Assembly: GCA_947652605.1 (NCBI GenBank)
Contig: OX393583.1
Span: 10,085,222 to 10,149,221, forward strand
Direction of reading: 5' to 3'
Length of the DNA stretch: 64,000 nucleotides
Source: Elmis aenea
Lineage: Eukaryota; Arthropoda; Insecta; Coleoptera; Elmidae
Shown: positions 1-11,411 of the stretch, in pieces
Layout: every line of letters begins with the position of its first letter
Numbering within the stretch: position 1 is the stretch's first letter
Made by a program: the position numbers and the translations under genes
The notes under the pieces: generated by a model
Seen by the model: only the letters and a program-made list of their open reading frames with translations
What the model was told of the DNA's origin: nothing
The model's database searches: none

Positions 1-1440
1 TGATTTTTTTGACTTCTTTAGTTATTCAGTTTCTTGTATTGTTATTAATTTTAGGGCAGATTTGAAGTTCTGATTATTTAAAAATTAACTGGAGATATTT
101 TTGAGTTTAGGTGTGTAGTTGTTAACTTTTTTGAATGTATGTTTAGTTTATAAACCAAAATTAACGACTAATTGCAGATTAATGATAAACAGGGTAGGCC
201 AAACAACTAGTACAGTGGTTAATATGTTGTGAGTTTCTTTTGTTTAATTTGTGGTTTAAATAAGAGCTGGGACGATACTTCTTTCATCGAATAACAACAA
301 ATGGAACGAAATAACAATGAGCTTATACATTTTTCTCTAAAGTTTAAAAGTTTTGTTTAAAAAACAAGTCAAAGCTTCAAAAAATTTTGTTTTTTGAGAG
401 ATAGATATTTTTAGCCAGAAACTTTTTGGGCACTACAAAAAAATTTGAACAGTTGAAAAACGAAATAATCATGCTAAAAAGAAAACAAAATTATACTTTA
501 TTTGGGGGGGGGGGTGAAACTCGGTTTCAGAAGATTTTTAAAAAGTTCATTGCTTTTTTTATTTCATTTGTTACTTTTGAGGTGTCGCAGTTTATTATCA
601 CCTTTCGTGCAGCCAAAAATTCCGTAAATCGCTCAACAAACAAAAGAGTTACAATATATTCTTCATCAATTGTTTTGCTCACCCTGTATACACAAAGAAA
701 CAAATGACGTCTGAAACAAACGGCAGTCTGTGGAGACCAATTTTTTAATACACCCGATATTTACTATAATCTCAGTATTTAAAAAATATTTTGCCTTTTT
801 ATGGCAAATAAAACAAATTTAAAACTATGGAAAAACTCTTAATAAATGAGTATTAAATTTTATAAAATACTCTTAGACTTTTATTGTTAAAAGAAAGTTT
901 ATGATATTTTTGACTAAACTGTAGATCCCAATTGCACAAGCCCTCGCAATAAAATAATTGAAGCAATTTTTTAATCACGGTTGGTTGAATTTTTTAAAGT
1001 TTTTTTTCTGGGTATTTAGGTCTTTACATGTGTTAATTTTCTCGAAATGTATTACTTTTATGTTTATCCTTTGCTTCATTTATTCGAATGTTTTCTTCTT
1101 TAATTGTTAAAAAGTTTGTTACTCATTTTGCCATATATACAAAAGGTTTTATAGAAAAAATCTGATAATGGTTGCGAACGAGGTACAGGTATAATATAAT
1201 TAAAGTACATAGGCAATTAATTAGTGTAAAAAAATTGAAATCAGTGATAAATTTGTCTGTAGTTATAAAAAATAAGCGACTGCTTTCAATTTGCTTTGTG
1301 AGTTGTTTTTGAATTGCTTGTAATGTTTAGTGTTTACAGTTACATTAAAATTCTGAAAGATTTTTTTTTAAATGCATTGTGTTCTAAGTAAAGTGTAATT
1401 GTAGGAAAAATTTGGGTTTTAAAACCTTGCCAAAAAAGTT
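1..1440. other. No gene recognised; AT-rich flank
   Basis: No reading frame here looks like a known protein. A short CACCCTGTATA end at about 682-692 looks like one decayed terminus of a CAGGGTG element whose partner I could not find. A G-run sits at about 505-514. The rest is AT-rich with no visible structure. Confidence 0.6.
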
Positions 1441-1448
1441 GTTTAGGT

Positions 1449-2554
1449 CAGTGATTCTTAACCAGGGGGGGGGGGCACGACCGCCAGGGGGTACGCGAAA
1501 AGCTTTTAGGGGGACCACAAAAATTTATAGAACTTATTAAGTTCTTAAAACTTTGAGTTTTTAATCATTGTTGTATCATAATCAGGCAAAGTTGCCAGGT
1601 TGGACATATCATTCAATTTCAAATTCTAAGTAATAACATTTTTGATAGGGTTTTGCAACATCTAATAAAATTTTTCCTTTCAAATTGTTTTGTTATTATA
1701 GTCAGTAAATACAGTGTGTCCAAAAGGTATGGAATATTGTATATATATTTTGAATAAAAGTTGTTTAGTACTTAGCATTCCACCATAAAACAATTTAAAT
1801 TCAATTTTTTCGAAAAACAAAAGCACAATGAAAAACAATTGATTTTTTTTAAATGACAAGATATTCTTATATTATACTCATTTGATTAAAAAAAATCTCT
1901 TTAACAATGTAAAACTTATGTACCCTTACTCAGCAACTATTTGAGAAAAACGAAAAAATATACTCTCAAATTATTTTAATTGTTTAGTATTTATTTCTAA
2001 CAAAAACATCATAAGAACTAAATTTTTTTGGCCAAATCTACTTTTTCTATGGGGTTACAGTTTGAACACTTATTGTAAATTTCGTCAAAAAATTTTAGTT
2101 CTTATGATTTTTTTGTTAGAAATAAATACTAAACAATTAAAATAATTTGAGAGTATTTTTTGCGTTTTTCTCAAACAGTTATTGAAATAAGGGTACTAAA
2201 GTTTTGCATCATTAAAAAGAGAAAACAATCTTTATCAAATGAATATAATATAGGGGTATTTTGTCATTTAAAAAAATTCAATTGTTTTCCATTGTGCTTT
2301 TGTTATTCAAAAAAATACAGTTTACATTTTGTTTTATGGTGGAAAACTAAGTACCAAACAACTTTTATTCAAAATATTTTTCCCTAAAGTGGATATGTAC
2401 TGAGATATATATCTTATTCCATCCCTTTTGGACACACTATAACAATTGTTTTAAAATAAATCCTAATTATTATTATGTTACAACAAACTATGGGGCCTTG
2501 AAAATATTTTAGGATATCTAGGGGGCCGCCACACTGAAAGGCTACGAACCACTG
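1449..2554. mobile_element. hAT-like MITE interrupted by a fold-back element
   Basis: The ends are inverted: CAGTGATTCTTAACC on the left, and on the right a sequence whose reverse complement begins CAGTGGTTCGTAGCC. This is the classic CAGTGGTTC-type hAT terminus. The flanking 8-mers, gtttaggt and acctaggt, agree at 5 of 8 positions, so the target duplication is decayed. A G-rich stretch follows the left end and a C-rich stretch precedes the right end. Most of the interior is a later insertion (1712-2439). There is no coding capacity. Confidence 0.7.
1712..2439. mobile_element. Palindromic TA-flanked fold-back element, family A copy 1
   Basis: The left end CAGTGTGTCCAAAAGG and the right end CCTTTTGGACACACTA are inverted and flanked by TA. 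The inverted homology runs through most of the element; for example tgtttagtatttatttcta at about 1982 recurs inverted near 2121. It is nested inside the hAT-like MITE at 1449-2554, so it is the younger insertion. The short reading frames inside are by-products of the palindrome. Confidence 0.8.
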
Positions 2555-2562
2555 ACCTAGGT

Positions 2563-3400
2563 AATGTTAGATACATTTTGGTTGCTGTAATATTAGCCAA
2601 ATTTTTACTGTTAAATTGGGAACTCGCTAATAATTTTATTTAGTTTTTGCATAGGATATTTGCTGCACTTTGTTGCAAACACTGTTTAAATATTCTGTAT
2701 TTTAAATACAATTTGTACAATATGTAGGGTAGCAAAAATAGATTGGATTATTGTGGAGATTTAAAAAAAAAACTTAATGAACCTGAAGGAATGTTCTTTC
2801 AAATTTTAAAACAAATTTAGTAAAAAATTTAATACATTTAATTCTTACCACAAAATAGTCTTTTCTACTCATCAAATTATCGTTTCTCAACCATTTTTGA
2901 TACCTAATTATAAAAATCTCACAAAATTAGGTAACTTGATGCTGAAGAAGCCTTAATTGACCAATTTGTCATTTACCATGGCTTAAATATCAACAAAAAG
3001 TATATTTTGTCTTAGAAATGATGTAGTATATTTATCAAATTTTTTAATTCACATATCCCCCCATTAGATTGATAACGACTGCTTGAAGCAATGTATACTC
3101 TGATGATATTTTTGATTAACCTTTAAGATTATTAAAAAAAGTGAGTCCTTTAAAATAACAAAAGATTGGCGCAATGTACAGGATGGTACATTTTTAATGG
3201 CATAAAATTGTTTTTCAAGAACAACAATCACTTTTTTTAATTTTCTAGAAACTCGAAACCCGAAAAAAGCAAATATTTGATCTATTTTTGGAATATAATA
3301 TCATTAAAGCTTTAACAGTGAGTGCAGTATATTCTCCACAATCCCTTGTTTTTAAAAACTTTGAAGATCTATACAAAGTATTTGTGTGCAGTTTCTTTCA
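2563..3400. other. No gene recognised
   Basis: AT-rich sequence between two fold-back elements. I see no coding pattern, no terminal repeats and no tandem structure. A phrase like caggatggtacatttttaatgg near 3179 may be a worn fold-back terminus. Confidence 0.5.
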
Positions 3401-3402
3401 TA

Positions 3403-4315
3403 CAGGGTTCTCGTTTTTCGAGGGCCACTATGGGGATGTCGTAAACGGTAAGAGTTACGACTTCGGTTAAATTAGGGCAAAGTTGTATATTTAGGTGCTT
3501 AATTATTTGACGCCAACAGAACTTATCTAGCTTTTTTCGTTTTTGAGATATAGGGGAAAAAGTAAAAAGGTGAAATTTTGTTTTTTGCCTGTAACTTTTT
3601 CATTTGATCTCGAATTTCATTTCTGTTAAAACTTTTTTATGGCCACTTTTTGCAAGGAATTAAAATCCCCAATTATATTTTTCATGTGACGTTTCGCTTT
3701 TTTTAAACCATCATCAGGTCAATTTTTTCTTGTGGACGCTATATCTGATTTTAACGCCAATTTTTAGAGCATTTTATTTTAAATTCGACAATGTATAACA
3801 CTTAGCACTTCTTTGAAACAATTGTTAAAAATGGCAAAAACAAATATTTTATTTTGAAAAATTCCCAATCGCCACGGTAAATAATTGTTTTGGTCCCTTT
3901 TTCTTTGGAAGCAGGTAAGTAAACCGCATGAAAGTACTATTAAAGGGACCTAATGAAAGATCTAACACAAAACGAAAACAGGTTATAGCGTCAAAAAAAA
4001 AAAGGACCTGATGATGGTTTAAAAAAAGCGAAACGTCGGATGGAAAATATAATTGGGGATTTTGACTCCTTGCAAAAAGTGGCCCTGTAAAAGTTTATAC
4101 CGAAACAAAATTTTTCATCAAATGAAACAGTTATGGACAAAAACAAAAATCCACTTTTTTCCCTATATCTCAAAAACTAAAAAAACTAGATAAGTTCTGT
4201 TTGCGTCAAATTATTAAGCACCTGAATATACAACTTTGCCCTAATTTAATCGAAGTCGTAACTGTTACCGTTTACTAGATACCCCCATAGTGGCCCCCGA
4301 AAAACGAGAACCCTG
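3403..4315. mobile_element. Palindromic TA-flanked fold-back element, family B
   Basis: The left end CAGGGTTCTCGTTTTTCG is matched by CGAAAAACGAGAACCCTG on the right, with TA on both sides. The arms share the ccactatggggat and cggtaagagttacga blocks and, further in, an inverted pair containing gcgaaacgtc around 3690 and 4028. The loop is near 3780-3960. The subterminal block resembles those of the elements at 12337, 32618 and 52469. No protein is encoded. Confidence 0.8.
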
Positions 4316-4317
4316 TA

Positions 4318-5530
4318 TATTACACTTTGCCGAAGTCAAATTTGATGTAAAATTTTAAAAAGCAAATGAGATTGAAAAAAACTTGGTAAAAACTGATTTT
4401 TGGTCTACAATTTTCTTTTTAAGTTAACCAAAAGTTGATAAAAAAATTACAATACATCTTTAATTCCTTTAAAAATGTGCTATCTACTAATTTTTTTATC
4501 AAGAAAAAATGTAAAAACATTTGGTTGGCCTTGCAGTATATGAATTAAACTGTATTAAAGTTGCAAATTAATAAATATTATGTTTTTGTTACTCACTTAA
4601 GCACAATTTTTTGCTTACTACTTTTATTTAGCAACAGGCAATTAAATTAGCTAAATTATTCCAATTAAATTAGTGGAACTGTTGAAAATATTAATTAATT
4701 ATGTATAATTTCGTTTTTACTGTTGGTCTATTATATTTTAAAAACTTAAAATAATATTGTAAGGGTTTATAACATCACTGGGTGGCCCTATTGGGGATCT
4801 AATGCTAACATTAAAATTAAAATTATATAGATCTACTAATATAGTCTTGTTCAATGAACGTAGTTGCAGCAATAGACAATAAAACGAATGTACTTTTGTG
4901 TTGATTTTCATCTGCAACTTGTTTTTCTCAAATGTCTGCTATAATATTTGAAACAGGATTCGAATTGTAACGATTATTTTTTTTTGCAATATGATTAGGA
5001 AGTAGAGTTGTAATTTTAGTTATTTAACAATTATAATTTTAATAGTTTATTTATTGATAGTTTTTTAAAATGAACTGTAAATATCTGCTATATGCTTTAA
5101 GGCACATATTTCAAAGTTAGTTATTGAAATAAATTTGTATATCCATTATATTACTTTATTTATTTATTACAACCCTGTATAACATAAGTAAAATTTAGAA
5201 ACATTGCAACAATAGTAATAAAAATACAAAATTATTAGCAATGTTGAACTATTCATATAAAGTACTTCATAAGAACATTTTTCAACAAAACAATTAAAAA
5301 TCGAAACACCTAAATGTTATTATTAGCAAATACTAATCAATCAGCAAAAATATCCTCATTGGGTGGTTGAGGGACACGCACAGAAATTAAATGTGTGTGT
5401 ACTGTGTAGGAACAGACGACAATAAAATGTTAACTACCTACGATTATCTTTAACCCTTTCAATACGACTTTTGGCCAATGAAGTAAATTTTGTGTCATGT
5501 ATAAAAATGTGTTGCTATGGCTTAAAAATA
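4318..5530. other. No gene recognised
   Basis: Strongly AT-rich spacer. No reading frame has recognisable protein features, and I found no inverted or tandem repeats of note. Confidence 0.5.
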
Positions 5531-5532
5531 TA

Positions 5533-6288
5533 CAGTGTGTCCAAATGGAATGGAATACGCTATATATCTCAGTAAATATCCACTTTAGGGAATAATGTTT
5601 TGAATTAAAGTTGTTTGGTACTTAGTTTTCCACCATAAGACAAAATTTAAATTTGTTTTTTTTTCTAATAACAAAAGCGCAATGAAAAACATTTTTTTTT
5701 TAAATGACAAGGTACCCCTATATTATACTCATTTGATAAAGAATTTTTTTCTCTTTTCAATGATGGGGTCACCTTAAAAATTAAGTTTATGCTAAGAGGC
5801 TGGAGAATATCGAAAATTTAAAAGATCATATAGAGAAATTACACCTGAAATGGTTGGGAATGTTATAAACAGGTTTAAAAACCCAGTTTATCATCATTGT
5901 CAAGCTGTAAATAGTTCACAGTTTGAACACTTATTGTAGATTTCGTCAAAAAAATTTTGTTCTTATGATGTTTTTGTTAGAAATAAATACTAATCAATTA
6001 AAATAATTGTTGCGTTTTTCTCAAAAAGTTGCTTTAGTAAGGGTACTAAAGTTTTGCATCATTAAAAAGAGAAAAAAATTCTCCATTAAATGAGTATACT
6101 ATAGGGGTACCTTGTCATTTAAAAAAATTCAACTGTTTTTCATTGCGCTTTTTTATTTAAAAAAAAAATTATTAATTTTGTCTTATGGTGGAAAACTAAG
6201 TACCAAACAACTTTTATTCAAAACATGTTTCCCTAGAGTGGATATTTACTGAGATATATAGCATATTCCATTCCTTTTGGACACACTG
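5533..6288. mobile_element. Palindromic TA-flanked fold-back element, family A copy 2
   Basis: It has the same ends as the element at 1712-2439: CAGTGTGTCCAAATGG on the left and CCTTTTGGACACACTG on the right, with TA target duplications. Internal blocks such as the aagtaccaaacaacttttattcaaaa arm are shared with copy 1. A loop segment around 5770-5930, which includes tggttgggaatg, is not shared and could be an insert. Confidence 0.8.
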
Positions 6289-6586
6289 TATGAATACAAA
6301 GTTTCAAATTTTTTGCTTTTTCTTTTTTTCGTAGAAGAGCTTGGGATACATATATGTCCGCGCAGTATAGAACGTTTGGGATAAATTTGTCCCAGCAGTA
6401 ACTTATGAAGACACACATGACCACACAAAAGTTGACTGAGAGGAGCTACATGTTGTATTCCTGATACAAATTAAAGTGATGTGAATCAGTAGTGTGAGCT
6501 CAGAACTACTATAAAATCCCATCCCAGGGTATTATAAAGCGACATAACACAATGCAGAATTTTTTCAACATTCTTTGGGACATATA

Positions 6587-7550
6587 CAGGGTGGTCCACA
6601 TAGAAGGGCCACTATTGGGATCTCGTAAACGGTAAGAGCTACAAAGAAGTTTAAATTATACAAATTGTTCCATTTTCGAAGACCTATCCAATGATGCTTT
6701 TATGTTTTTAAAAATTTACAAAGCACTCTAGATAATAAACAAAGACCAAAATAAGCATTTTTTTTTTAAATCGTTAATAACTCGGTTATACTTGATGGTA
6801 CAAAAAAAATTTTGGGGAAAAACTTGTAGATTTTTGTACGCATTATAAAAATTAAAACATTCATTTGCCTCAATATTGTTTAAATTCTTAGATACATTAC
6901 AAACTTGCATTTTTTTAAATGGAAACCATAGTTGGCTATGACCTGATAAAAAAGCTTTTTTGCCCTCTTTTCAATAATATAAGGTTTAATATATTTATTT
7001 TGATATTTGGGCTCAAAACAAATAAAATTCGTCAAAAAGTCGCTACAAAACTAAAAAGCGCTATGAAACAACAACAATTTAGGCCCGTCATTTAACGCAA
7101 ATTTTAACTAATATTAAAAAAAAATTAAATAAAAAATATACTGTCAGTTAGGGGATTAAAAGCCGTATCAGAATCAAGAAAAAATATGGGTGTTACCATT
7201 AAAAATAATATGTAAAGACGTCATTACTTGAAAACAAATAAAGATTAAGAAATTAGTCTAAAAAAAATTGTTTCTAAATAAAATACCCAAAAAAATACTG
7301 TTTTTCGATTTTAATGAATTTATTCTATACACTTGCCACGTACTGTATATTAAATTTACATTACAGAATGTAAAGTTTCCTAAAATACAGGGTGCCTCAC
7401 CCCAAATGTACAGTTTGAATTTATTTCTTATAATAAACGGTTTATTAAGTTCTTTAAAATGTAAACCATCAGCTATATTTTAGTAAATAGCACTGCTTCT
7501 TTGACAGAATATTAAGTATGATAGCAATAATAAAGTTATGTAATGAGAAA
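6587..7550. repeat. Half fold-back element and a second isolated terminus
   Basis: A TA-CAGGGTGGTCCACATAG end at 6587 leads into the gggatctcgtaaacggtaa subterminal block and an aaccatagttggctatg motif near 6926, as in complete fold-backs elsewhere. I could not find its mirror arm. An unrelated CAGGGTGCCTCACCCC end lies at 7388 with no partner either. The remainder, up to the gene's poly(A) site, shows no structure. Confidence 0.55.
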
Positions 7551-7556
7551 TTTATT
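7551..7556 (-). promoter_or_regulatory. Candidate poly(A) signal of the peritrophin-like gene
   Basis: AATAAA on the minus strand, about 35 nt past the TAA stop at 7591-7593. The position is normal for an insect 3' end. No transcript evidence is available. Confidence 0.5.
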
Positions 7557-7590
7557 CGCCATTGATTAGTTTTACCGTAACTTTTGATAT

Positions 7591-9059
7591 TTAAGAATAA
7601 ATTGAGTTTGATAGACATCCAGCACTTCGTGGATGTTCACAAGTATTAGTGGTTGGACTGAAATGAAGTCCTTTTGGGCAGGAAACTCTGTGACGTGTCC
7701 CTTGGGAGCAACGGTAATATTGACCACAATCCCTTTCATGGACCCAATACGTTTGTGTACCAATACAGTTCAAATGTTTCGAACTCTCGCAGCCTGCGTT
7801 AATAGGCCAATCACAGACATTGAGAGTTGGGTTAAAGTGCAGACCAGCAGGACAGTCAAATTCATAGGCTACCCCGTTAGAACATTGGTAAAATTTGGTA
7901 CAGTCACCTGGATAGGGCCAGTACATTTGTGAGCCGCTACAATCTGGTCCTGTTCCTGGATTTCCAGTTACATTTGGTGCTGCGGTTGTTTCAACTGGTG
8001 CTGCTGTTGTTGGTACTGGTGCTGCAGTAGTTTCTACGGGTGCTGCGGTTGTTTCAACTGGTGCTACAGTTGTTTCTACTGGGGCTGCGGTTGTTTCAGC
8101 TGGGGCTTCGGTTGTTTCTACTGGCGCTGCTGTTGTCTCTACTGGTGCTGCGGTTGTTTCAACTGGTGCTGCGGTTGTTAATACTGGCGCCGCAGTTGTT
8201 TCTACTGGTGCCACGGTTGTTTCAACTGGTGCTGCAGTTGTTTCAACTGGTGCTGCGGTTGTTTCTGCTGGCGCTGCTGTTGTCTCTACTGGTACTGCAG
8301 TTGTTTCTACTGGTAATGTGGTTGTTTCTACTGGTACTGTGGTTGTTTCTACTGGTGCTGCGGTTGTTGGTACTGGGGCTGCAGTTGTTTCTACTGGTGC
8401 TGCGGTTGTTTCTACTGGTGCTGCGGTTGTTGGTACTGGGGCTGCAGTTGTTTCTACTGGTGCTGCGGTTGTTTCTACTGGTGCTGCGGTTGTTGGTACT
8501 GGTGCTGCGGTTGTTTCTACTGGCGCTGCAGTTGTCTCTACTGGTGCTGCAGTTGTTTCCATTGGGACAGTTGTTAGTTCTGGTTCCTCTGTTTCTTCTG
8601 GTTCTTCTGTAACTTCACTACTTTCTTCGCTACTCTCACTTGTTTCTTCACTGCTCTCTGAGGTATCTTCACTACTTTCTGTCGTTTCTTCGCTGCTTTC
8701 GGAGGTATCTTCATTACTTTCTGTCGTTTCTTCACTATTGTCCACACAACCTGTTCTTGATTCGCGTGAACAATTAGTGTCCTCTGATGAATCCTCGTTA
8801 CTCTCGGTTGTTTCTTCATTGCTATCTGTTGTTTCCTGACTACTTTCGTTTGAATCTTCGTGTGAGTTGTTGCATCCCTCTCCGGGTTTAGGTATTTTAC
8901 ACATTTTAATCAAACTATCGAACTCTGTGTCTTTTGGACATTCAAGTAGAATTTTTGTTCCAGCAACACATGCATAATATTTGGTGCAGTCCCACTCGTA
9001 ACTAAATTCAATTAGGGGAAGATCATTTCCATCTCGAGTACATTGTGGGTCAATACTAC
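7591..9059 (-). CDS. Peritrophin/mucin-like chitin-binding protein, last exon
   Basis: This exon encodes nearly all of a secreted chitin-binding protein, probably a peritrophic-matrix component or insect intestinal mucin. Domain order: a six-cysteine CBM14 (peritrophin-A) domain at 8872-9042; an acidic Ser/Thr/Glu linker; a long array of ETTAAPV-type heptads interspersed with PVPTT, a likely O-glycosylated mucin stalk; then two further CBM14 domains at 7789-7941 and 7615-7767, each with six cysteines and the CPxGLHF block. It ends with TAA. A clear acceptor (AG at 9061-9060, after a T-rich tract) precedes codon GT|AGT, so the in-frame ATG upstream at 9087 is intronic and is not the start. CBM14 domains bind chitin, and two C-terminal plus one N-terminal domain would cross-link fibrils. 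The exact tissue (midgut or cuticle) is not determined. No frameshift is visible. Confidence 0.92.
7972..8580 (-). repeat. 21-bp coding minisatellite (mucin stalk)
   Basis: Tandem 21-bp units encode ETTAAPV heptads with variants such as PTTAAPV, ETTVAPV and AETTAAP. Higher-order repetition is visible, with groups of two ETT units followed by one PTT unit recurring around 8360-8520. Such arrays expand and contract by unequal exchange, so stalk length is probably polymorphic. The antisense strand carries long open frames purely because of the repeat. Confidence 0.9.
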
Positions 9060-9430
9060 CTATAAAATATAACAAAAAATAAAACAAAAGTTTTTGCTAT
9101 TAGTTCTACTTTGAATGTGTACGTGTAATATTTAATGCATTGTAAGATGTATTTCAAAGAAAACTGATAAAGACTAGTGCTGCTATTTTTAATAGGGATG
9201 ATAAGACACAAATTTGCCACATTATCCCGGCCTAGCATCGCGTAAAGACCTCAATCACAGGTCCAAAAAACATAAGCTTAGCAGCATTAAGCAGTTGCGA
9301 TGCGCGAGGTGAAGTGGAAACGTTTATATACAGGGACTTAGTCAAAACGCATTTAATACATTATTTGAAGCGATTAATTATTGCTAATGGATGTTAAATT
9401 GAACGATCCAATATAAAAATGACCACTTAC
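9060..9430 (-). other. Intron 2 of the peritrophin-like gene
   Basis: A 371-bp intron with consensus donor GTAAGT at 9430-9425 and acceptor AG at 9061-9060, joining codon A|GT. Nothing else in it is recognised, apart from a weak tatacaggga phrase near 9338. Confidence 0.8.
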
Positions 9431-9496
9431 TTGCCGAAGAAAAGTAGATGATCAGGAACTGTGCAGCAAATATTCCAAGTTTATAATCTTTCAGAC
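9431..9496 (-). CDS. Signal-peptide exon of the peritrophin-like gene
   Basis: A 66-nt exon bounded by a TTTCAG acceptor (ending 9497) and a GTAAGT donor (from 9430). It encodes xGLKDYKLGIFAAQFLII followed by YFSSAS, a typical signal-peptide hydrophobic core with small residues before the predicted cleavage. It then splices in frame onto SIDPQC of the first CBM14 domain. It starts in phase 1 and contains no ATG, so the initiator must lie in an upstream exon. The best candidate I see is at 13989-13995. Short first exons split from the signal peptide are common in this gene family. Confidence 0.75.
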
Positions 9497-9522
9497 CTGA
9501 AATGTGTAAAAATATATATATA

Positions 9523-10170
9523 CAGGGTGTTTCACTGTTCCATGCTACCTCCGTAAATAATGAAAATACAGAGTTGTTTACACGGGACAAAAGTTAGCTA
9601 ATTAGAAAGGTATTTTAAACAGGATCTTGTTTTATTTAAAAATTCCATGGCTTGCGTGATATAACGAAAAAACCGAATACGATAAAAAATTTTAAACTCA
9701 AATATCTCGACTATCGTTGCTAATACACAAAAATGCAAACAGGATTTTTTTTTGTAGATTTGGTTTGCTATAAGAGGGCGATAGTCAGATTTTTATTTAT
9801 AAATTACCGTGCGAGATATTTGACAAAACGACTTTTTTTTAAATGGCAGTCGTAGTAGGCGACGACTTAGATTTAAAGATTAGTCTTTTCTCTTTACAAT
9901 GATGTAATATTTTATAGGTCTATTTTAAAAAATAAGCAAAATAACCTAGAAAAATGCAAAATCTTAAGATAAAAATCAACGTTGCCATGAAAAAAACAAT
10001 AACCGACTTCAATTCTTTTATTTTGACCCTTGCTAGTCCTGACGATAAAACACGATGGAATATTTACAGTTGCAATAAACCTAATAACTAAAATGTACTA
10101 AAAAGATTAATTAGATTGAAGTAAAAATTAAACGGTAACATTTAAATATGTAACAAGTTTTAGTCTTTAA
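9523..10170. repeat. Single-ended fold-back remnant in the intron
   Basis: A TA-CAGGGTGTTTCACTG terminus at about 9523-9540 is followed by AT-rich sequence with the usual aaatatctcgacta and aaatggcagtcgtagtagg blocks (about 9702 and 9840). There is no matching right arm, so only part of an element survives. It abuts the signal-peptide exon's acceptor on the upstream side. Confidence 0.5.
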
Positions 10171-10180
10171 CATGTACGTA

Positions 10181-11409
10181 CAGGGTGGTCCAAATTCGAT
10201 GGGATTGCATGGGTATCTCGGTTAATATTTAAGATAGAGAAACGGTTAAATTACCAAAAATGTGCAGTTTTTTGAGACAAACTCAGAACCGTTTTCAAAA
10301 ATATTCTATCATTTCCGGTTTTCGAGTTATCGAATAAAAAGTGTTTTTTTGTCATATTAATAATGTTTCATATCTCCGTTATTGTTGTAAATATCGAAAA
10401 TATTTATTAAGATTATTTTTAGATATTTTTATGTTTAATTTAATTATACTAAAAAAAATAATTTTACGCTCGTTGTTAAAAAGTTATGACACAAAATTAC
10501 CTTTTTTTAAATGGAAGCAATAGTTGGCTATGGCATATTTAAATTCCTTATTTTTTTTTCATTCCAAATATATAAGGGTCAATGTATTTATTTTTAATAA
10601 TACGCAAGTTATGAAGGTTTTTTAGGTTTTTTTTTCTAAGAAAATCATAGTAGGCTATGAAAACAAAAACCAAACAAGGTGTAAAACCTTACAAAACTCA
10701 TGTGGTACAAGTTACCAAGGTTTTTTAATTTGTTGTGGAGATAAACATTGTGAATATTTGAAAATAAGAAAACAACGATATAGTCGGTATCAGCAGTAAT
10801 GTAGGATATTGTTGTTTATCTTATGTTCAAAAAATTTCGTATTTATCTCAATAACAAATTAAAAAACCTTGGTAACTTGTACCACATGAGTTTTATAAGG
10901 TTTTACACCTTGTTTATTTTTTGTTTTCACAGCCTACTATGATTTTCTTTAAAAAAAAAACTAAAAAACCTTCATAACTTGCGTATTGTTGAAAATAAAT
11001 ACATCAACTCTTATACATATATTTGAAATGAGAAAAAAATGAGGAATTTAAATAGGTCATAGTCAACTATCGTTTCCATTTAAAAAAAGGTAAGTTTGTG
11101 TCATAACTTTTTAACGGCGAGCGTAAAAATTTTTTTTTTTGTATAATCAAATTAAACATAAAAATATTCAAAAATAATCTTAATAAATATTTTTGATATT
11201 TACAACAATAACGGAGATATGACACATTATTAATATGACAAAAAAACACTTTTTATTCGATAACTCGAAAACCGGAAATGATAGAATATTTTTGAAAACG
11301 GTTCTGAGTTTGTCTCAAAAAACTGCACATTTTTGGTAATTTAACTGTTTCTCTATCTTAAATATTAACCGAGATACCCATGCAATCCCATCGAATTTGG
11401 ACCACCCTG
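10181..11409. mobile_element. Long near-perfect palindrome, fold-back family C copy 1
   Basis: The ends CAGGGTGGTCCAAATTCG and CGAATTTGGACCACCCTG are flanked by TA. Inverted homology is almost continuous for about 600 bp per arm; the same 60-residue reading frame (MFFCHINNVSYLRY...) occurs on opposite strands at 10341-10523 and 11067-11249. That frame is a mirror artefact, not a gene. The loop is near 10740-10860. The arms differ by scattered changes, so the element is fairly young. It lies inside the proposed first intron of the peritrophin-like gene. Confidence 0.9.
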
Positions 11410-11411
11410 TA

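Noticed and set aside
8040..8839. Long plus-strand open frames rich in LRLFLLVL or VVVSTGA repeats
   Set aside because: They are antisense to the mucin heptad array; a 21-bp repeat without stops in one frame gives open frames in others too.
9060..9087. ATG at 9087 as the start of the peritrophin-like protein
   Set aside because: MFYFLLYFIG is encoded by the T-rich tract before a good acceptor; the upstream exon at 9431-9496 supplies a proper signal peptide.
10341..11249. Matching 60-residue frames MFFCHINNVSYLRY on opposite strands
   Set aside because: They are mirror images created by the palindrome at 10181-11409 and have no other coding sign.
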